Shown in pieces: positions 8,730 through 18,565 of a stretch of 64,000 nt of DNA. The stretch is from Vibrio hepatarius (GTDB lineage Bacteria; Pseudomonadota; Gammaproteobacteria; Enterobacterales; Vibrionaceae), in assembly GCF_001274785.1 (NCBI RefSeq), contig NZ_LHPI01000006.1, positions 158,881 to 222,880 on the forward strand. The letters run 5' to 3'. The notes below the pieces were generated by a model, which saw nothing but the letters and a program-made list of their open reading frames with translations, was not told where the DNA came from and did not search any database. Position numbers and translations under genes: made by a program. How positions within the stretch are numbered: position 1 is the stretch's first letter; every line of letters starts with the position of its first letter.

Positions 8730-9596
8730 TTAGTCTTCGACTTTGTTCAGATGAACATCCATTTGTGGGAATGGGATTTCGATGCCGTTTTCATCCAACG
8801 CTTCTTTAATTGCTTGCATTGAATCGAAGTAAACGTTCCAGTAATCCGCAGTTTTAACCCAAGGGCGAACCACGAAGTTCACTGAAGAATCAGCCAGAGC
8901 AAGAACGCCAATCGTCATGTCTGGATCTTTCAGAATACGAGGGTCTTTTTCTAGCGTCTCACGAATAACTTGTTTAGTTTGTTTTAGATCCGCTTTGTAA
9001 GACACACCAATCACTAGGTCAATACGACGTGTAGAGTGGCGAGAGTAGTTAGTGATAGGACCGCCGATAACGCCAGAGTTTGGTACAACCACCATTTTGT
9101 TGTCTGGTGTTTTTAGTACCGTCTGGAAAATTTGAATCGCTTCAACGCTACCTGCTACGCCGCCAACTTCTACGTAATCGCCAGATTTGAACGGACGGAA
9201 TGCAACAATAAGAACGCCTGCCGCAAAGTTAGATAGTGAGCCTTGAAGCGCAAGACCAACAGCCAAACCTGCTGCACCAATTACTGCAACAACAGAAGCC
9301 GTTTGAACACCTACGCGACCAAGCGCTGCGATAAGTACGATGATGAACAGTAGGTAGCGAACCAGACCGTGGACAAATTCCACGACCGCTTTGTCCATGT
9401 TTTTCTTTTCTAGCACTTTAGAAATGCTACCAGCCACCGCTTTAACGATAATGTTACCGATAAATAGGATAAGCAGCGCAGAAATGATGTTCACGCCGTA
9501 TTGAATCAGTAGGTCTGAGTTACTGTTCAACCACTTTTCAGCCTGAGAGAGCCCTTCCGCTAAAGGCGCCTCAACGCCCATAGATTCACCTGCCAT
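8730..9596 (-). CDS. mscS: small-conductance mechanosensitive channel
   Basis: MscS opens under membrane tension to release solutes during hypo-osmotic shock, a common need for a marine or estuarine bacterium. The 288-residue protein (E. coli 286) has three N-terminal membrane helices at about residues 28-115; the third is the pore helix with Gly/Ala packing (AAGLAVGLALQGSLSNFAAG), followed by the beta domain (FRPFKSGDYVEVGGVAGSVE) and the cytoplasmic alpha/beta vestibule ending PFPQMDVHL. GAGG precedes the start. Its own promoter lies in the long gap upstream. Confidence 0.96.
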   Translation of the reverse strand: MAGESMGVEAPLAEGLSQAEKWLNSNSDLLIQYGVNIISALLILFIGNIIVKAVAGSISKVLEKKNMDKAVVEFVHGLVRYLLFIIVLIAALGRVGVQTASVVAVIGAAGLAVGLALQGSLSNFAAGVLIVAFRPFKSGDYVEVGGVAGSVEAIQIFQTVLKTPDNKMVVVPNSGVIGGPITNYSRHSTRRIDLVIGVSYKADLKQTKQVIRETLEKDPRILKDPDMTIGVLALADSSVNFVVRPWVKTADYWNVYFDSMQAIKEALDENGIEIPFPQMDVHLNKVED

Positions 9597-10005
9597 AATT
9601 TGTATCCTCTAAATACAGATTTTTATTTAACCGAGAAAAGGTATTTGCGAGCTGCAACCGAGCCCAAAATGTTAACCACATCCATATCGTTGCACTGAAA
9701 CAATCGTCAGAATTTTGGCACAATATCTTAAAGCCAACTTTTTTCAAGTCAGATTTTTGCAAATAGATTCAAAACAACTAGTTATCTGCATTGCTTGATA
9801 CTGGCTCGTTACAGATTACGCAATGGATTTACATTTCGCCATACTTTTTGCGCAAAATTGCATCGTTTGGTCGATAATCAAACACAATTTCATTAATTCA
9901 GACGATCAACTGATTGCGTATTTAAGGCATGCTTAGATTTATCAAATGCGCTCAATTGATGTTTTAAGCCGTCAACCATTCAGCCTTTGCACTTTCAAAA
10001 GGCGT
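9597..10005. other. 409-base gene-free region upstream of mscS
   Basis: AT-rich, no open frame with coding character on either strand and no repeat I recognise. It must hold the mscS promoter near its left end. Nothing else can be supported; an unannotated small RNA cannot be excluded. Confidence 0.5.
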
Positions 10006-10036
10006 AAAAAAGCCCGCTCTAACAGCGGGCTTTTTA
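10006..10036. terminator. fbaA terminator
   Basis: AGCCCGCT (10011-10018) pairs with AGCGGGCT (10024-10031). On the minus strand the stem is followed by TTTTTTACG, ending fbaA transcription. Confidence 0.92.
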
Positions 10037-10056
10037 AACAACTCAATCGTTACCGA

Positions 10057-11133
10057 TTATAGTACGTCAATTGCGTTAAGGTCAGCAAATGCTTGCTCTA
10101 GACGCTCAACCATTGATACTTGACCAGCACGTAGCCATACGCGTGGATCGTAGTATTTCTTGTTTGGCGCATCTTCACCAGTTGGGTTACCGATTTGACC
10201 TTGTAGGTAATCGTGGTTTTCCGCTTCGTACTTACGGATACCATCCCAAGTTGCCCACTGTGTATCAGTATCGATGTTCATTTTGATAACACCGTAGCCG
10301 ATTGATTCGCGGATTTCTTCTAGAGAAGAACCTGAACCACCGTGGAATACGAAGTTTAGAGAGTTCGCTGGTAGACCGAATTTCTCAGACACGTGCGCTT
10401 GAGAATCACGTAGGATAGTTGGAGTTAGAACAACGTTACCTGGCTTGTAAACGCCGTGTACGTTACCGAAAGATGCCGCGATAGTGAAACGTGGGCTGAT
10501 AGCGTTTAGTTTCTCGTAAGCGTACGCAACGTCTTCTGGAGAAGTGTATAGCTCAGACGCGTCCATATCAGAGTTGTCTACGCCGTCTTCTTCACCACCA
10601 GTACAACCTAGTTCGATTTCTAGAGTCATGTTCATTTTAGCCATGCGCTCTAGGTACTTAGCAGAAATTTCGATGTTCTCTTCTAGAGACTCTTCAGAAA
10701 GGTCGATCATGTGAGAAGAGAATAGTGGCTTACCAGTTTGTGCGAAGTACTCTTCACCAGCGTCTAGAAGACCGTCGATCCATGGTAGAAGTTTCTTAGC
10801 TGCGTGGTCAGTGTGTAGGATAACTGGCACACCGTAAGCTTCAGCTACAGCGTGAACGTATTTAGCACCAGCGATAGCACCAAGGATTTGAGCACCTTGA
10901 CCTTCAAGTTTAACGCCTTTACCTGCGAAGAAAGCTGCACCACCGTTAGAGAACTGAACGATTACTGGAGCTTTAACTTTTGCAGCTGCTTCTAGTACTG
11001 CGTTTACAGAGTCAGTACCTACACAGTTTACCGCTGGAAGCGCGAAGTTGTTTTCTTTAGCAACTTCAAAAACTTTCTGAACGTCATCGCCAGAGATAAC
11101 ACCTGGTTTTACGAAATCGAAGATCTTAGACAT
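10057..11133 (-). CDS. fbaA: class II fructose-bisphosphate aldolase
   Basis: Zinc-dependent cleavage of fructose-1,6-bisphosphate to dihydroxyacetone phosphate and glyceraldehyde-3-phosphate. The 358-residue protein (E. coli 359) shows the catalytic Asp109 and zinc ligand His110 in VILHTDHAAKKLL, the LEIELGCTGGEEDG segment near residue 180, and the glycine-rich phosphate site FHGGSGSS near 265. Codon use is highly biased. It is the last gene of the minus-strand epd-pgk-fbaA cluster. A hairpin between pgk and fbaA (11254-11284) may reduce read-through, so fbaA probably also has its own promoter. Confidence 0.98.
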   Translation of the reverse strand: MSKIFDFVKPGVISGDDVQKVFEVAKENNFALPAVNCVGTDSVNAVLEAAAKVKAPVIVQFSNGGAAFFAGKGVKLEGQGAQILGAIAGAKYVHAVAEAYGVPVILHTDHAAKKLLPWIDGLLDAGEEYFAQTGKPLFSSHMIDLSEESLEENIEISAKYLERMAKMNMTLEIELGCTGGEEDGVDNSDMDASELYTSPEDVAYAYEKLNAISPRFTIAASFGNVHGVYKPGNVVLTPTILRDSQAHVSEKFGLPANSLNFVFHGGSGSSLEEIRESIGYGVIKMNIDTDTQWATWDGIRKYEAENHDYLQGQIGNPTGEDAPNKKYYDPRVWLRAGQVSMVERLEQAFADLNAIDVL

Positions 11134-11253
11134 GGATTTAATCCTATTTATCTGTCGTTTTAAAAATAAAACTTGTTAAGTTTAAATTCTTGCAAACGTT
11201 TGCTCACAACTCGGGATATTCTAGCAAAGAACAATGTGACTTGCAGCAAACAA

Positions 11254-11284
11254 GAAAGGCGGAGAATCACTCCCCGCCTTTGTT
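11254..11284 (-). terminator. hairpin after pgk, possible partial terminator
   Basis: AAAGGCGG(AG) at 11255-11264 pairs with CTCCCCGCCTTT at 11270-11281 with a two-base bulge. On the minus strand it is followed by CTTGTTTGC, a weak T tract, so it may attenuate rather than stop transcription between pgk and fbaA. Confidence 0.6.
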
Positions 11285-11287
11285 TAA

Positions 11288-12448
11288 TTACTTAGCACGC
11301 GCTTCTAGCATTTCTACTGCTGGAAGCTTTTTGCCTTCTACGAACTCAAGGAACGCACCACCACCTGTTGAGATGTAAGATACGTCAGCCTTGATGCCGA
11401 ACTTGTCGATAGCTGCTAGCGTATCGCCGCCACCCGCTACAGAGAAACCTTCTGAAGAAGCGATTGCTTCAGAGATACCTTTAGTACCTGCTTCGAAGTT
11501 CTTGAATTCGAATACGCCTACTGGACCATTCCATAGGATAGTTTTCGCATTTTTAAGAATCTCAGCAAGTTCTGCTGTTGAGTCAGGACCAAGGTCGAAA
11601 ATCATGTCGTCGTCTTGTACTTCAGACACGTGTTTGATTTCCGCTTCTGCGTTTTCATCAAATGCTTTTGCACATGCAACGTCAGTCGCTACTGGAATTG
11701 CACATTCGTCCATTAGCTTCTTAGCTGTATCTACTAGGTCTGCTTCGTATAGAGACTTACCAACGTTGTGGCCAGCTGCTGCGATGAATGTGTTTGCAAT
11801 ACCACCACCAACAACAAGTTGGTCAGCGATCTTAGATAGAGACTCAAGAACAGTCAGCTTAGTTGAAACTTTAGAACCACCAACAATAGCAACCATTGGG
11901 CGTGCTGGGTTGTCCATTGCTTTACCTAGCGCGTCTAGTTCGTTTGCTAGTAGAGGACCAGCACAAGCAACAGGTGCGTGCATGCCAACGCCGTGAGTAG
12001 ACGCTTGAGCACGGTGAGCAGTACCGAATGCATCCATTACGAATACGTCACATAGTGCCGCGTATTTCTTAGATAGCTCTTCTTCGTTTTTCTTCTCGCC
12101 TTTGTTAAAGCGAACGTTTTCTAGAACAACAAGTTCACCAGCGTTTAGCTCTAGGCCGTCTAGGTAGTCTTTTGCTAGCTTAACTTCGCAATCTAGTGCG
12201 TCGTTTAGGTAGTTAACAACAGGTTGTAGAGAGAACTCTTCAGCGTACTCACCTTCCGTTGGGCGACCTAGATGAGAAGTAACCATAACTTTAGCGCCGG
12301 CTTCTAGACAGTGCTTGATAGTAGGTAGAGAAGCTAGGATACGTGCATCAGAAGTCACTTTGCCTTCTTTTACTGGTACGTTTAGGTCCGCACGGATAAA
12401 TACACGTTTACCTGCTAGATCCAGGTCAGTCATCTTGATTACAGACAT
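11288..12448 (-). CDS. pgk: phosphoglycerate kinase
   Basis: Transfers phosphate from 1,3-bisphosphoglycerate to ADP. The protein is 386 residues (E. coli 387) and starts [20 protein letters not shown]; the substrate-binding RADLNVP and SHLGRPTEG motifs occur near residues 18 and 59, [12 protein letters not shown] near 190, and the ATP-site glycine run [12 protein letters not shown] near 345. The frame is open 5 codons further, but the ATG at 12448 follows GAGGACACATC, a good ribosome-binding site. Between epd and fbaA, as in E. coli. Strong codon bias. Confidence 0.98.
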   Translation of the reverse strand: MSVIKMTDLDLAGKRVFIRADLNVPVKEGKVTSDARILASLPTIKHCLEAGAKVMVTSHLGRPTEGEYAEEFSLQPVVNYLNDALDCEVKLAKDYLDGLELNAGELVVLENVRFNKGEKKNEEELSKKYAALCDVFVMDAFGTAHRAQASTHGVGMHAPVACAGPLLANELDALGKAMDNPARPMVAIVGGSKVSTKLTVLESLSKIADQLVVGGGIANTFIAAAGHNVGKSLYEADLVDTAKKLMDECAIPVATDVACAKAFDENAEAEIKHVSEVQDDDMIFDLGPDSTAELAEILKNAKTILWNGPVGVFEFKNFEAGTKGISEAIASSEGFSVAGGGDTLAAIDKFGIKADVSYISTGGGAFLEFVEGKKLPAVEMLEARAK

Positions 12449-12600
12449 GATGTGTCCTCTCAAATATTCAAAAAGTAAAGTTTTCAGTAGCCCGGCAACC
12501 CTGCCAAGCTCATTAATTCTTCAAACTGGTTTTGATATGGAGATACAGCATATTTATTTCAAGGGTTAAAATAAATATTTCTCCAGTGCTGCTCTACGAC

Positions 12601-13626
12601 TTATTTCGCAGCTTGCATTACGAGCGCAGTATCCAGCATGCGGTTCGCAAAGCCCCATTCGTTATCGCACCAAACGAGCATTTTAACCAAGTGCCCATTA
12701 CTCACTCGAGTCTGTGTACCATCGACAATCGCGCTATGGGGATCATGATTAAAGTCGATAGAAACGAGCGGAGCTTCAGTATAGTCAACAATGCCCTGTA
12801 ATGTACACTGAGAGGCATTAACAATGGTTTGATTTACGTCATTAACTTTCACATTTGTATTAATTGTGACACTTAAATCCATCGCAGTGACGTTTACAGT
12901 CGGTACTCTGACCGAAATTGCTTCAAATTTGTTGGAAAATTTCGGGAATATTCTTTCAATACCCTTATGCAACTTAGTGTCTACTGGAATGATAGATTGA
13001 CTGGCTGCGCGAGTTCGTCTCAGGTCAGAATGGTATGCGTCGATCACCTGCTGGTCATTCATCGATGAGTGAATGGTAGTGATCGTTCCGGAGTCGATGC
13101 CAAATGCGTCATCAAGCGCCTTGATGATCGGCACAATACAGTTGGTGGTACAAGAGCCGTTCGATACCACGTTATGATCAGCGGTTAGGGATTCGTGGTT
13201 CACACCGTAGATAATGGTGTTGTCGACGTCGTTTGCTCCAGGATGAGAAAAGAGCACTTTCTTCGCGCCGGCCTGAATGTGTTCTTGTCCATCGGCTTGA
13301 GAACCGAAAACACCGGTACAGTCGAGTACGATGTCGACGTCAAGGTCACGCCAAGGCAATAAGTTAATTTCCGAGAGATGAAGGATGCGGATCGAGTCAA
13401 ACTCGCCGCTTTCGTGGTGAACATAGATGTGTTCTTGATCGTTAGTGATCTTCTTACCAAAGCGTCCGTGGCTGGTATCGTATTGCAGCAAGTGCGCCAT
13501 CGCATCAGGTTGAGCCAGTTCATTGACCGCCACGACCTTAATTTGCTGGTTTTTGCCGCTTTCATATACCGCTCTTAAGACATTACGACCGATACGTCCA
13601 AATCCATTGATCGCAACTTTTAGCAT
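12601..13626 (-). CDS. epd: D-erythrose-4-phosphate dehydrogenase
   Basis: Oxidises erythrose-4-phosphate to 4-phosphoerythronate, feeding pyridoxal-5'-phosphate synthesis. The 341-residue protein is a GAPDH-fold enzyme: N-terminal NAD site [14 protein letters not shown], catalytic Cys159 in SNGSCTTNC, and C-terminal [12 protein letters not shown]. It is first in the epd-pgk-fbaA cluster, which distinguishes it from gapA. No clear terminator separates it from pgk (only an A/T hairpin at 12550-12578), so pgk can be co-transcribed. Codon use is less biased than in pgk or fbaA, consistent with a minor enzyme. Confidence 0.95.
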   Translation of the reverse strand: MLKVAINGFGRIGRNVLRAVYESGKNQQIKVVAVNELAQPDAMAHLLQYDTSHGRFGKKITNDQEHIYVHHESGEFDSIRILHLSEINLLPWRDLDVDIVLDCTGVFGSQADGQEHIQAGAKKVLFSHPGANDVDNTIIYGVNHESLTADHNVVSNGSCTTNCIVPIIKALDDAFGIDSGTITTIHSSMNDQQVIDAYHSDLRRTRAASQSIIPVDTKLHKGIERIFPKFSNKFEAISVRVPTVNVTAMDLSVTINTNVKVNDVNQTIVNASQCTLQGIVDYTEAPLVSIDFNHDPHSAIVDGTQTRVSNGHLVKMLVWCDNEWGFANRMLDTALVMQAAK

Positions 13627-13716
13627 GATTCCTTCGCCCTACTCACTTTTCGTGTCACAGATAGTAACTGATAAGGCAGCAAAGCGCACCTGTTGAATCA
13701 AGGCGAGGCGAGATTA

Positions 13717-13745
13717 AACAAGGCCGCAGCAAAGCCGGCCTTGTT
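13717..13745 (-). terminator. possible terminator after irgA
   Basis: AACAAGGCC (13717-13725) pairs perfectly with GGCCTTGTT (13737-13745) around an 11-base loop. The minus-strand tail TTTAATC has only a short T run, so efficiency is uncertain. Confidence 0.55.
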
Positions 13746-13760
13746 AGTTTCAATCAAGAT

Positions 13761-15719
13761 TTAGAACGCGACGTCTAAACCTAGCCAGTAACGGCGACCG
13801 TCTTCAACATAGCCGTACTCTTCATAGCTGATTTCTTCGTCCAGCAAGTTATAAATCGCACCTTTGAGCTTGGTGTTGTCGGTTAGCTGATACGTCACAC
13901 CAGCATCGACAAAGGTGTACGCAGGTTCAATGATACTGGTTCTTGACGGCCCTGTTACCGGGTCCATCTCTTCACCGCGATAAGTCACTTTGGTCCAGCT
14001 TTCAAGTTTATCAGTGGTTTGCCAGCTCACGTCCACATTGAACAAATGCTTAGGCAGTTGTTGCAATGGCATCCCTTTGTACTCACCTGTCTTTTGCTCA
14101 GAATCGGTAAAGGTGTAGCTTGAGCTCATGTAAACCGTGTCACTGACTGGCATCGCGAAAGTCGCCTCAACGCCTTGGGTCACCGCTTCGTCAACGTTGA
14201 TACGGTATGTTGGGTCAGCCCCCCATTGGTTTGGTCCGTCGGTACACAGCGTGTCCGGACACACCACTCGTGTGATCTTATCTTTGAATTCGTTATGGAA
14301 TACCGTCAGGGACGCATCCAGTCCTGATTCGCTTTGGTACATCAGGCTGATTTCTTTGTTGAGTGAGGTTTCCGGATCTAGGTCTGGGTTACCGTAAATG
14401 TTGCCGCCACCGCTGACTTGCGCCCAACCCTCGGTAATTTCACGTAGCTGAGGAGAGCGGAAGCCTGTAGCCACACCACCTTTCAAAGTCCAAGCTGGGT
14501 CAATTCGCCAAACACCGTAAGCTCGAGGGCTAAAGTGCGAACCGTAGTTTTCATCGTGGTCTAAACGTCCACCCAAAGTTAAGCTAAATGGTTCAACAAT
14601 GGTCCATTCGTCTTCAATAAATACCGCCCACTGGGTGTTTGATGTTTCCGTCTTTGATGAAGCTTTGTTCGACGTAAAATCCTCCAGCTCGGCATGGTTC
14701 GCATCGACACCCGTCGTCACCATGTGGTTGCCGATATTGGTCGCCAAACTCGATTTGAATGTCGTATTCACGATCGTCATTTCACGCGATTTATTCTCAC
14801 TCTCTTCGCGCTGCAGGTAAGTATCTGAATAACCGAGCGACTCCCAGTCCCCTGTGTGACTTACCGTCACGTAAGTACGGCGGTACTCGTTGAGTGAGTC
14901 CTCACAGCCGCCACGACAGCCCGATGTAGGTACCGACAATCCCACGTTGCCACGGCGACTTTGTGCGGAAGTACCACCTTCTAGTTGAACCGAATGGCGG
15001 TCGTTGATTTGATAAGTGAGCTTAGAAGAGATGCTTTGCAGGTCTTTGTCTTCATAGCCGTGTTCAATGTCGTCTTCTTCACGAGCAGTGTACTGACCAT
15101 AAACTTGCAGTGATAAGTCTTCCGCTATCGGGCCATTCAAGAAGAAATTAGCACTTTGCTCACCGCCAGAACGGCTGTTCTCTTGCACTACTGTGCCAAG
15201 CTGTACGTTACCGGTCCATTCAGGTGCGTCTTTTCGAGTGATCACGTTGATCACACCACCAATCGCATCTGAACCGTAGAGTGTAGACATTGGGCCGCGG
15301 ATCACCTCAATACGCTCAATTGCTTGTAGCGGTGGTAGCCAACCTTGTTCAATCCCTGGACCATCACTGTTTGGGCGAGTTTCACGAGTACTCTGACGCT
15401 TACCGTCCACTAGGATCAAGGTGTATTTTGACCCCATGCCACGAATACTGACATCCGTCGTATCACCACCGCCGGTGACCACGACACCCGGTACACTTTT
15501 CAGCGCGTCGGTCACATCACGGTAGTAACGAGACTCTAAGTCTTGGCGGGAAATAACACTGATACTCGCGGGAGCATCAGCCTGTGATTGTTCGTAACCT
15601 GATGCAGTCACAACCACTGTATCCATTTGAGATACTGCATCATTGGCAAACACATGAGGAACACTGACGAAGGCTAAAACACCAGTCGCACTGAGAACCG
15701 GCAGTTTGAGGGTAGACAT
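13761..15719 (-). CDS. irgA: TonB-dependent catecholate siderophore receptor, IrgA-type
   Basis: An outer-membrane receptor that imports ferric siderophore using TonB energy; IrgA of V. cholerae takes up enterobactin-type catecholates. The 652-residue protein has a signal peptide (residues 1-25), TonB box DTVVVTA (about residue 33), a plug domain (SVISRQDLESRYYRDVTDAL; IRGPMSTLYGSDAIGGVINV) and a beta-barrel ending in YWLGLDVAF with C-terminal Phe. The cysteine-rich loop GCRGGCED is also seen in V. cholerae IrgA. The start at 15719 was chosen because GGAG lies six bases ahead; the frame is open 4 codons further. A Fur-like box lies just upstream, and a divergent irgB-like regulator follows, so iron repression is expected. 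Exact substrate not proven. Confidence 0.92.
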   Translation of the reverse strand: MSTLKLPVLSATGVLAFVSVPHVFANDAVSQMDTVVVTASGYEQSQADAPASISVISRQDLESRYYRDVTDALKSVPGVVVTGGGDTTDVSIRGMGSKYTLILVDGKRQSTRETRPNSDGPGIEQGWLPPLQAIERIEVIRGPMSTLYGSDAIGGVINVITRKDAPEWTGNVQLGTVVQENSRSGGEQSANFFLNGPIAEDLSLQVYGQYTAREEDDIEHGYEDKDLQSISSKLTYQINDRHSVQLEGGTSAQSRRGNVGLSVPTSGCRGGCEDSLNEYRRTYVTVSHTGDWESLGYSDTYLQREESENKSREMTIVNTTFKSSLATNIGNHMVTTGVDANHAELEDFTSNKASSKTETSNTQWAVFIEDEWTIVEPFSLTLGGRLDHDENYGSHFSPRAYGVWRIDPAWTLKGGVATGFRSPQLREITEGWAQVSGGGNIYGNPDLDPETSLNKEISLMYQSESGLDASLTVFHNEFKDKITRVVCPDTLCTDGPNQWGADPTYRINVDEAVTQGVEATFAMPVSDTVYMSSSYTFTDSEQKTGEYKGMPLQQLPKHLFNVDVSWQTTDKLESWTKVTYRGEEMDPVTGPSRTSIIEPAYTFVDAGVTYQLTDNTKLKGAIYNLLDEEISYEEYGYVEDGRRYWLGLDVAF

Positions 15720-15735
15720 CTCTATCTCCATAATT

Positions 15736-15754
15736 GATAATGATTATTATTTTC
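15736..15754. promoter_or_regulatory. Fur box between irgA and irgB
   Basis: GATAATGATTATTATTTTC matches the 19-base Fur consensus at 16 positions. It lies 17 bases upstream of the irgA start and within the divergent control region shared with the LysR regulator, consistent with iron-dependent repression of irgA. Confidence 0.85.
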
Positions 15755-15854
15755 GAACGAGAATTATTCATAAATAGAATGAGATGTATAGTGAGACTTG
15801 TGGAACGGTTTTTCCCAAATATGGAACGCTTTGTTTGCGGGTGTAGGAATTAAA

Positions 15855-16757
15855 ATGCACGATCTAGCTTCGATTCGCGCTTTTGATGCGCTCAATCAAC
15901 ACAAAAGCCTGACTGCCGCGGCCAAAGCACTCAACCAGCCAAAATCAACGTTGAGCCGACGCTTAGCGCAATTAGAAGAAGACTTTGGTCAGGCGCTCAC
16001 AACCCGCCAAGGTAATCGCTTGGTGTTGACTCGCGCTGGCGAGATCTTTGCACACTACAGCCGACAAATACTCGAGCTCAGTGAAGAGAGTTACGATGCG
16101 CTGCAAGGATTGAACAACCAAGTGTCTGGCTCGCTGAATATTGTCTGTCACGCTGCTTTGGTACGCAGTTGGTTGGGTGATGTACTTAACCAGTTCCTCG
16201 CCGATAACCCACAAGTCAGCATTCGACTGACCAGTGACTTTTCTGATCAGCACCACGACCCAGATTTATTTATCTGGCTGGGTGAACACGGAGAGTTGGA
16301 CTGGCGCAAGCAAACACTTGGTCATTTTCGCTATACGCCGTTTGCCGCTCCAAGCTATCTTGAAAAACACGGGGCGTTCAAACATCCAAGAGATTTACTT
16401 ACCCACCCTTGGATTGACTTCGGCTCTGTGCGGGAAAACGGGTTGCAGCTTACCCATCCACAACATGGCAGTTACTACCTTGAGCCAATGACCAGTCGTT
16501 TATACAGTGACAACATCGCGATGCAGATCGACAGCATCGCGAATGGACACGGGGTTGGCTTGCTCCCGACTTGGACGGCGCAAGGATACGAAAAACATCA
16601 TCCAGGCCGAATCACAGCCTGCCTTGAAGGGTGGTTGTCTGAGCCTATCGCGATCAATTGCTACACGCCAGCCGGGCGCCCTCCGCTGCGTTTATCCGCT
16701 CTGCTCGAAAGCATCCAACGCAGCGTTCCAGAACTGTGGTTGAATTGTTCTGTTTAA
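15855..16757 (+). CDS. irgB: LysR-family regulator, IrgB-type
   Basis: A 300-residue LysR regulator divergent from irgA; in V. cholerae IrgB activates irgA transcription. The HTH is at about residues 16-45 (HKSLTAAAKALNQPKSTLSR) and the effector domain follows (NQVSGSLNIVCHAALVRSWL). The start at 15855 gives the standard LysR N-terminus (MHDLASIRAFDALNQ) and follows AGGAATTAAA; the frame is open back to 15798 without support. Its stop codon overlaps the convergent stop of the phosphatase/lipid-kinase gene by four bases. Assignment to IrgB rests on family plus position next to irgA. Confidence 0.86.
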   Translation: MHDLASIRAFDALNQHKSLTAAAKALNQPKSTLSRRLAQLEEDFGQALTTRQGNRLVLTRAGEIFAHYSRQILELSEESYDALQGLNNQVSGSLNIVCHAALVRSWLGDVLNQFLADNPQVSIRLTSDFSDQHHDPDLFIWLGEHGELDWRKQTLGHFRYTPFAAPSYLEKHGAFKHPRDLLTHPWIDFGSVRENGLQLTHPQHGSYYLEPMTSRLYSDNIAMQIDSIANGHGVGLLPTWTAQGYEKHHPGRITACLEGWLSEPIAINCYTPAGRPPLRLSALLESIQRSVPELWLNCSV

Positions 16758-18400
16758 AGGGTCACATCCGCAAGGTCAGGCTCTTTCGGCGACATTACGC
16801 TTAATGCATCGGGCTTGACCTTAATTTGCAAGCGTTCACCTTCAAACAACTCGCCATCAATAACGTACTTGAGACCATCAGGGTGATGAATTTGCACCGA
16901 CTCCACTTGTTTGTGCTCAGTAAATCCACCGATTTTTTCAGAAGTAAAACCGGAGAGCACTAACTCGGTCAATGACAATACGTGCATTCCCGGCAGCTCC
17001 GCTTCAGGGATCCAAGTGACGTCCAACTTACCATCATTGATGTCGGGTTCACCGCTCCCTTGCGCCAGCAAAGTGCTGAATGGCGCGGCATTGGCAATAA
17101 CCATACTGTGGGTATCGATCACTTGCTCTTCTTGATCGTCAAAACGTACATACAGCGAGAGCACTTCTCCGCTAGTGACTGCATTAAGGAAGCCTTTTAG
17201 ATACGCCCCTTGCCCGTCGTTGTTCTTTTCATCCCGGTTCGCGAATTCGATCATCTGTTGCTCGAAGCCAACCGCGACGATCAGTAGCGCAATCTGATCA
17301 TTGCACTGCGCGACGTCGATCATCCGTGTATCACCGTGTATGATCGCATCACACGCCATAGTGACTGGGGTAAATTTAGAGCGAATCCCCCACATTGCAT
17401 GACAGAGCGCATTCGCAGTACCACAAGGCAGAATCGCAAAACGTATGTTGCTGCCGACCATTTCTGCTGCAACTTCATTGACCGTCCCATCGCCACCAGC
17501 GGCAATAACCATATCGGGCTGTTGAACCAGAGCTTGCTTAGCCAATTGTGCAGCCGTTACCTGCTCGGTGGTTTCTTTTATCTCGATAGTAAAATAAGGC
17601 GATAACGTCGCCAAAATATCCGCTTTGTTCTCAGGCCATTTGCCGCCGCCAGAAACAGGATTAGCGATAATGACGATCTGTGGTTTGGCCAGGCCAAACT
17701 CTTGGTTGGCGATGTATTCTTGCAGCGCTTTGTACTGCGAAGAGTTAAGTCGCGCGCGATGACGAATTGACTGGATTTGCTCCATCACCTCAGCGATGCT
17801 TTTGTCCGGGTCTCGAGCTAACAAGTAGGCGACCATGATCATCACCGAGCGTCCACGTCCTAACGCACAATGTACCACCACCGAGCGGTTCTTCTTGCGT
17901 TGTGATTCAATCCAACGCACCGCTTTTAATAAGGTAGGAAAATCAGGATAAGCATGGTCGAGCACGGGAACATTCAAATATTCGATCCCCTCGCCGACTA
18001 GCGATACATTTAAGCTCTCAAACTCAGCCGTAACGTCTAATACCGCGTCAATCTCATGCGCGTGTAACGCCTCGACATCGGCTGGCGTTAATCTGGCCGC
18101 AAGAAACAAACCGGGTTCAATACGCTGAATACTGGGCAGTGAGGTAATCGAGCGTATTATGCGGTTGTATGTGTAGACGCCCAGCATAAAAGGCCAGAAG
18201 AGAATTCTAACGGCTTTCGGGATGGTTCCATCGCTGCGTTTACGGAAAATACGTCCGTTATTTTTGTAATAGGCCAATGCAACCAAGGCTAAGGATATTG
18301 CAACCCACAACATCAGCACAGCTAAAACCCACCAAGGGCTCAACAACGACAAGACGAAAGCAACAATGCTACCGAACATATAATAGGTGGCTATTCGCAT
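16754..18400 (-). CDS. membrane-anchored dual-specificity phosphatase fused to a diacylglycerol/lipid kinase domain
   Basis: A 548-residue three-part protein. Residues 1-45 form two hydrophobic segments (membrane anchor). Residues about 90-235 form a cysteine-phosphatase domain with the CX5R signature HCALGRGRS (Cys178, Arg184). Residues about 240-545 form a DAGK/LCB5/YegS-type lipid kinase domain with VSGGGKWPENK (about 249-259), the nucleotide motif GGDGTVNEV (302-310) and PCGTANAL. The combined protein could phosphorylate a lipid and remove phosphate from a protein or phosphoinositide-like lipid at the inner membrane; substrates are unknown. The ATG at 18400 follows GGAGTGTGT and is preferred to the GTG at 18406. 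It overlaps irgB tail-to-tail by four bases and has no terminator in between. Confidence 0.88.
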   Translation of the reverse strand: MRIATYYMFGSIVAFVLSLLSPWWVLAVLMLWVAISLALVALAYYKNNGRIFRKRSDGTIPKAVRILFWPFMLGVYTYNRIIRSITSLPSIQRIEPGLFLAARLTPADVEALHAHEIDAVLDVTAEFESLNVSLVGEGIEYLNVPVLDHAYPDFPTLLKAVRWIESQRKKNRSVVVHCALGRGRSVMIMVAYLLARDPDKSIAEVMEQIQSIRHRARLNSSQYKALQEYIANQEFGLAKPQIVIIANPVSGGGKWPENKADILATLSPYFTIEIKETTEQVTAAQLAKQALVQQPDMVIAAGGDGTVNEVAAEMVGSNIRFAILPCGTANALCHAMWGIRSKFTPVTMACDAIIHGDTRMIDVAQCNDQIALLIVAVGFEQQMIEFANRDEKNNDGQGAYLKGFLNAVTSGEVLSLYVRFDDQEEQVIDTHSMVIANAAPFSTLLAQGSGEPDINDGKLDVTWIPEAELPGMHVLSLTELVLSGFTSEKIGGFTEHKQVESVQIHHPDGLKYVIDGELFEGERLQIKVKPDALSVMSPKEPDLADVTL

Positions 18401-18516
18401 ACACACTCCATAATTTGGTCTAAAAGCACGATGGGGCGAATAGTGAGTATAGTTACTCTATGTCATTTTTTAACTTTATCTATCAAACACTTCTGTCGCA
18501 TTAATTAGAATATAAA

Positions 18517-18549
18517 AAAAGAGAGCCATCGATGATGGCCCTCTTTTTC
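18517..18549. terminator. tkt terminator
   Basis: GAGAGCCATC (18521-18530) pairs with GATGGCCCTC (18534-18543) with one mismatch; A7 on the left and T5 on the right give function in both directions, chiefly for tkt on the minus strand. Confidence 0.9.
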
Positions 18550-18565
18550 TTCAACAGTCGTTCAC

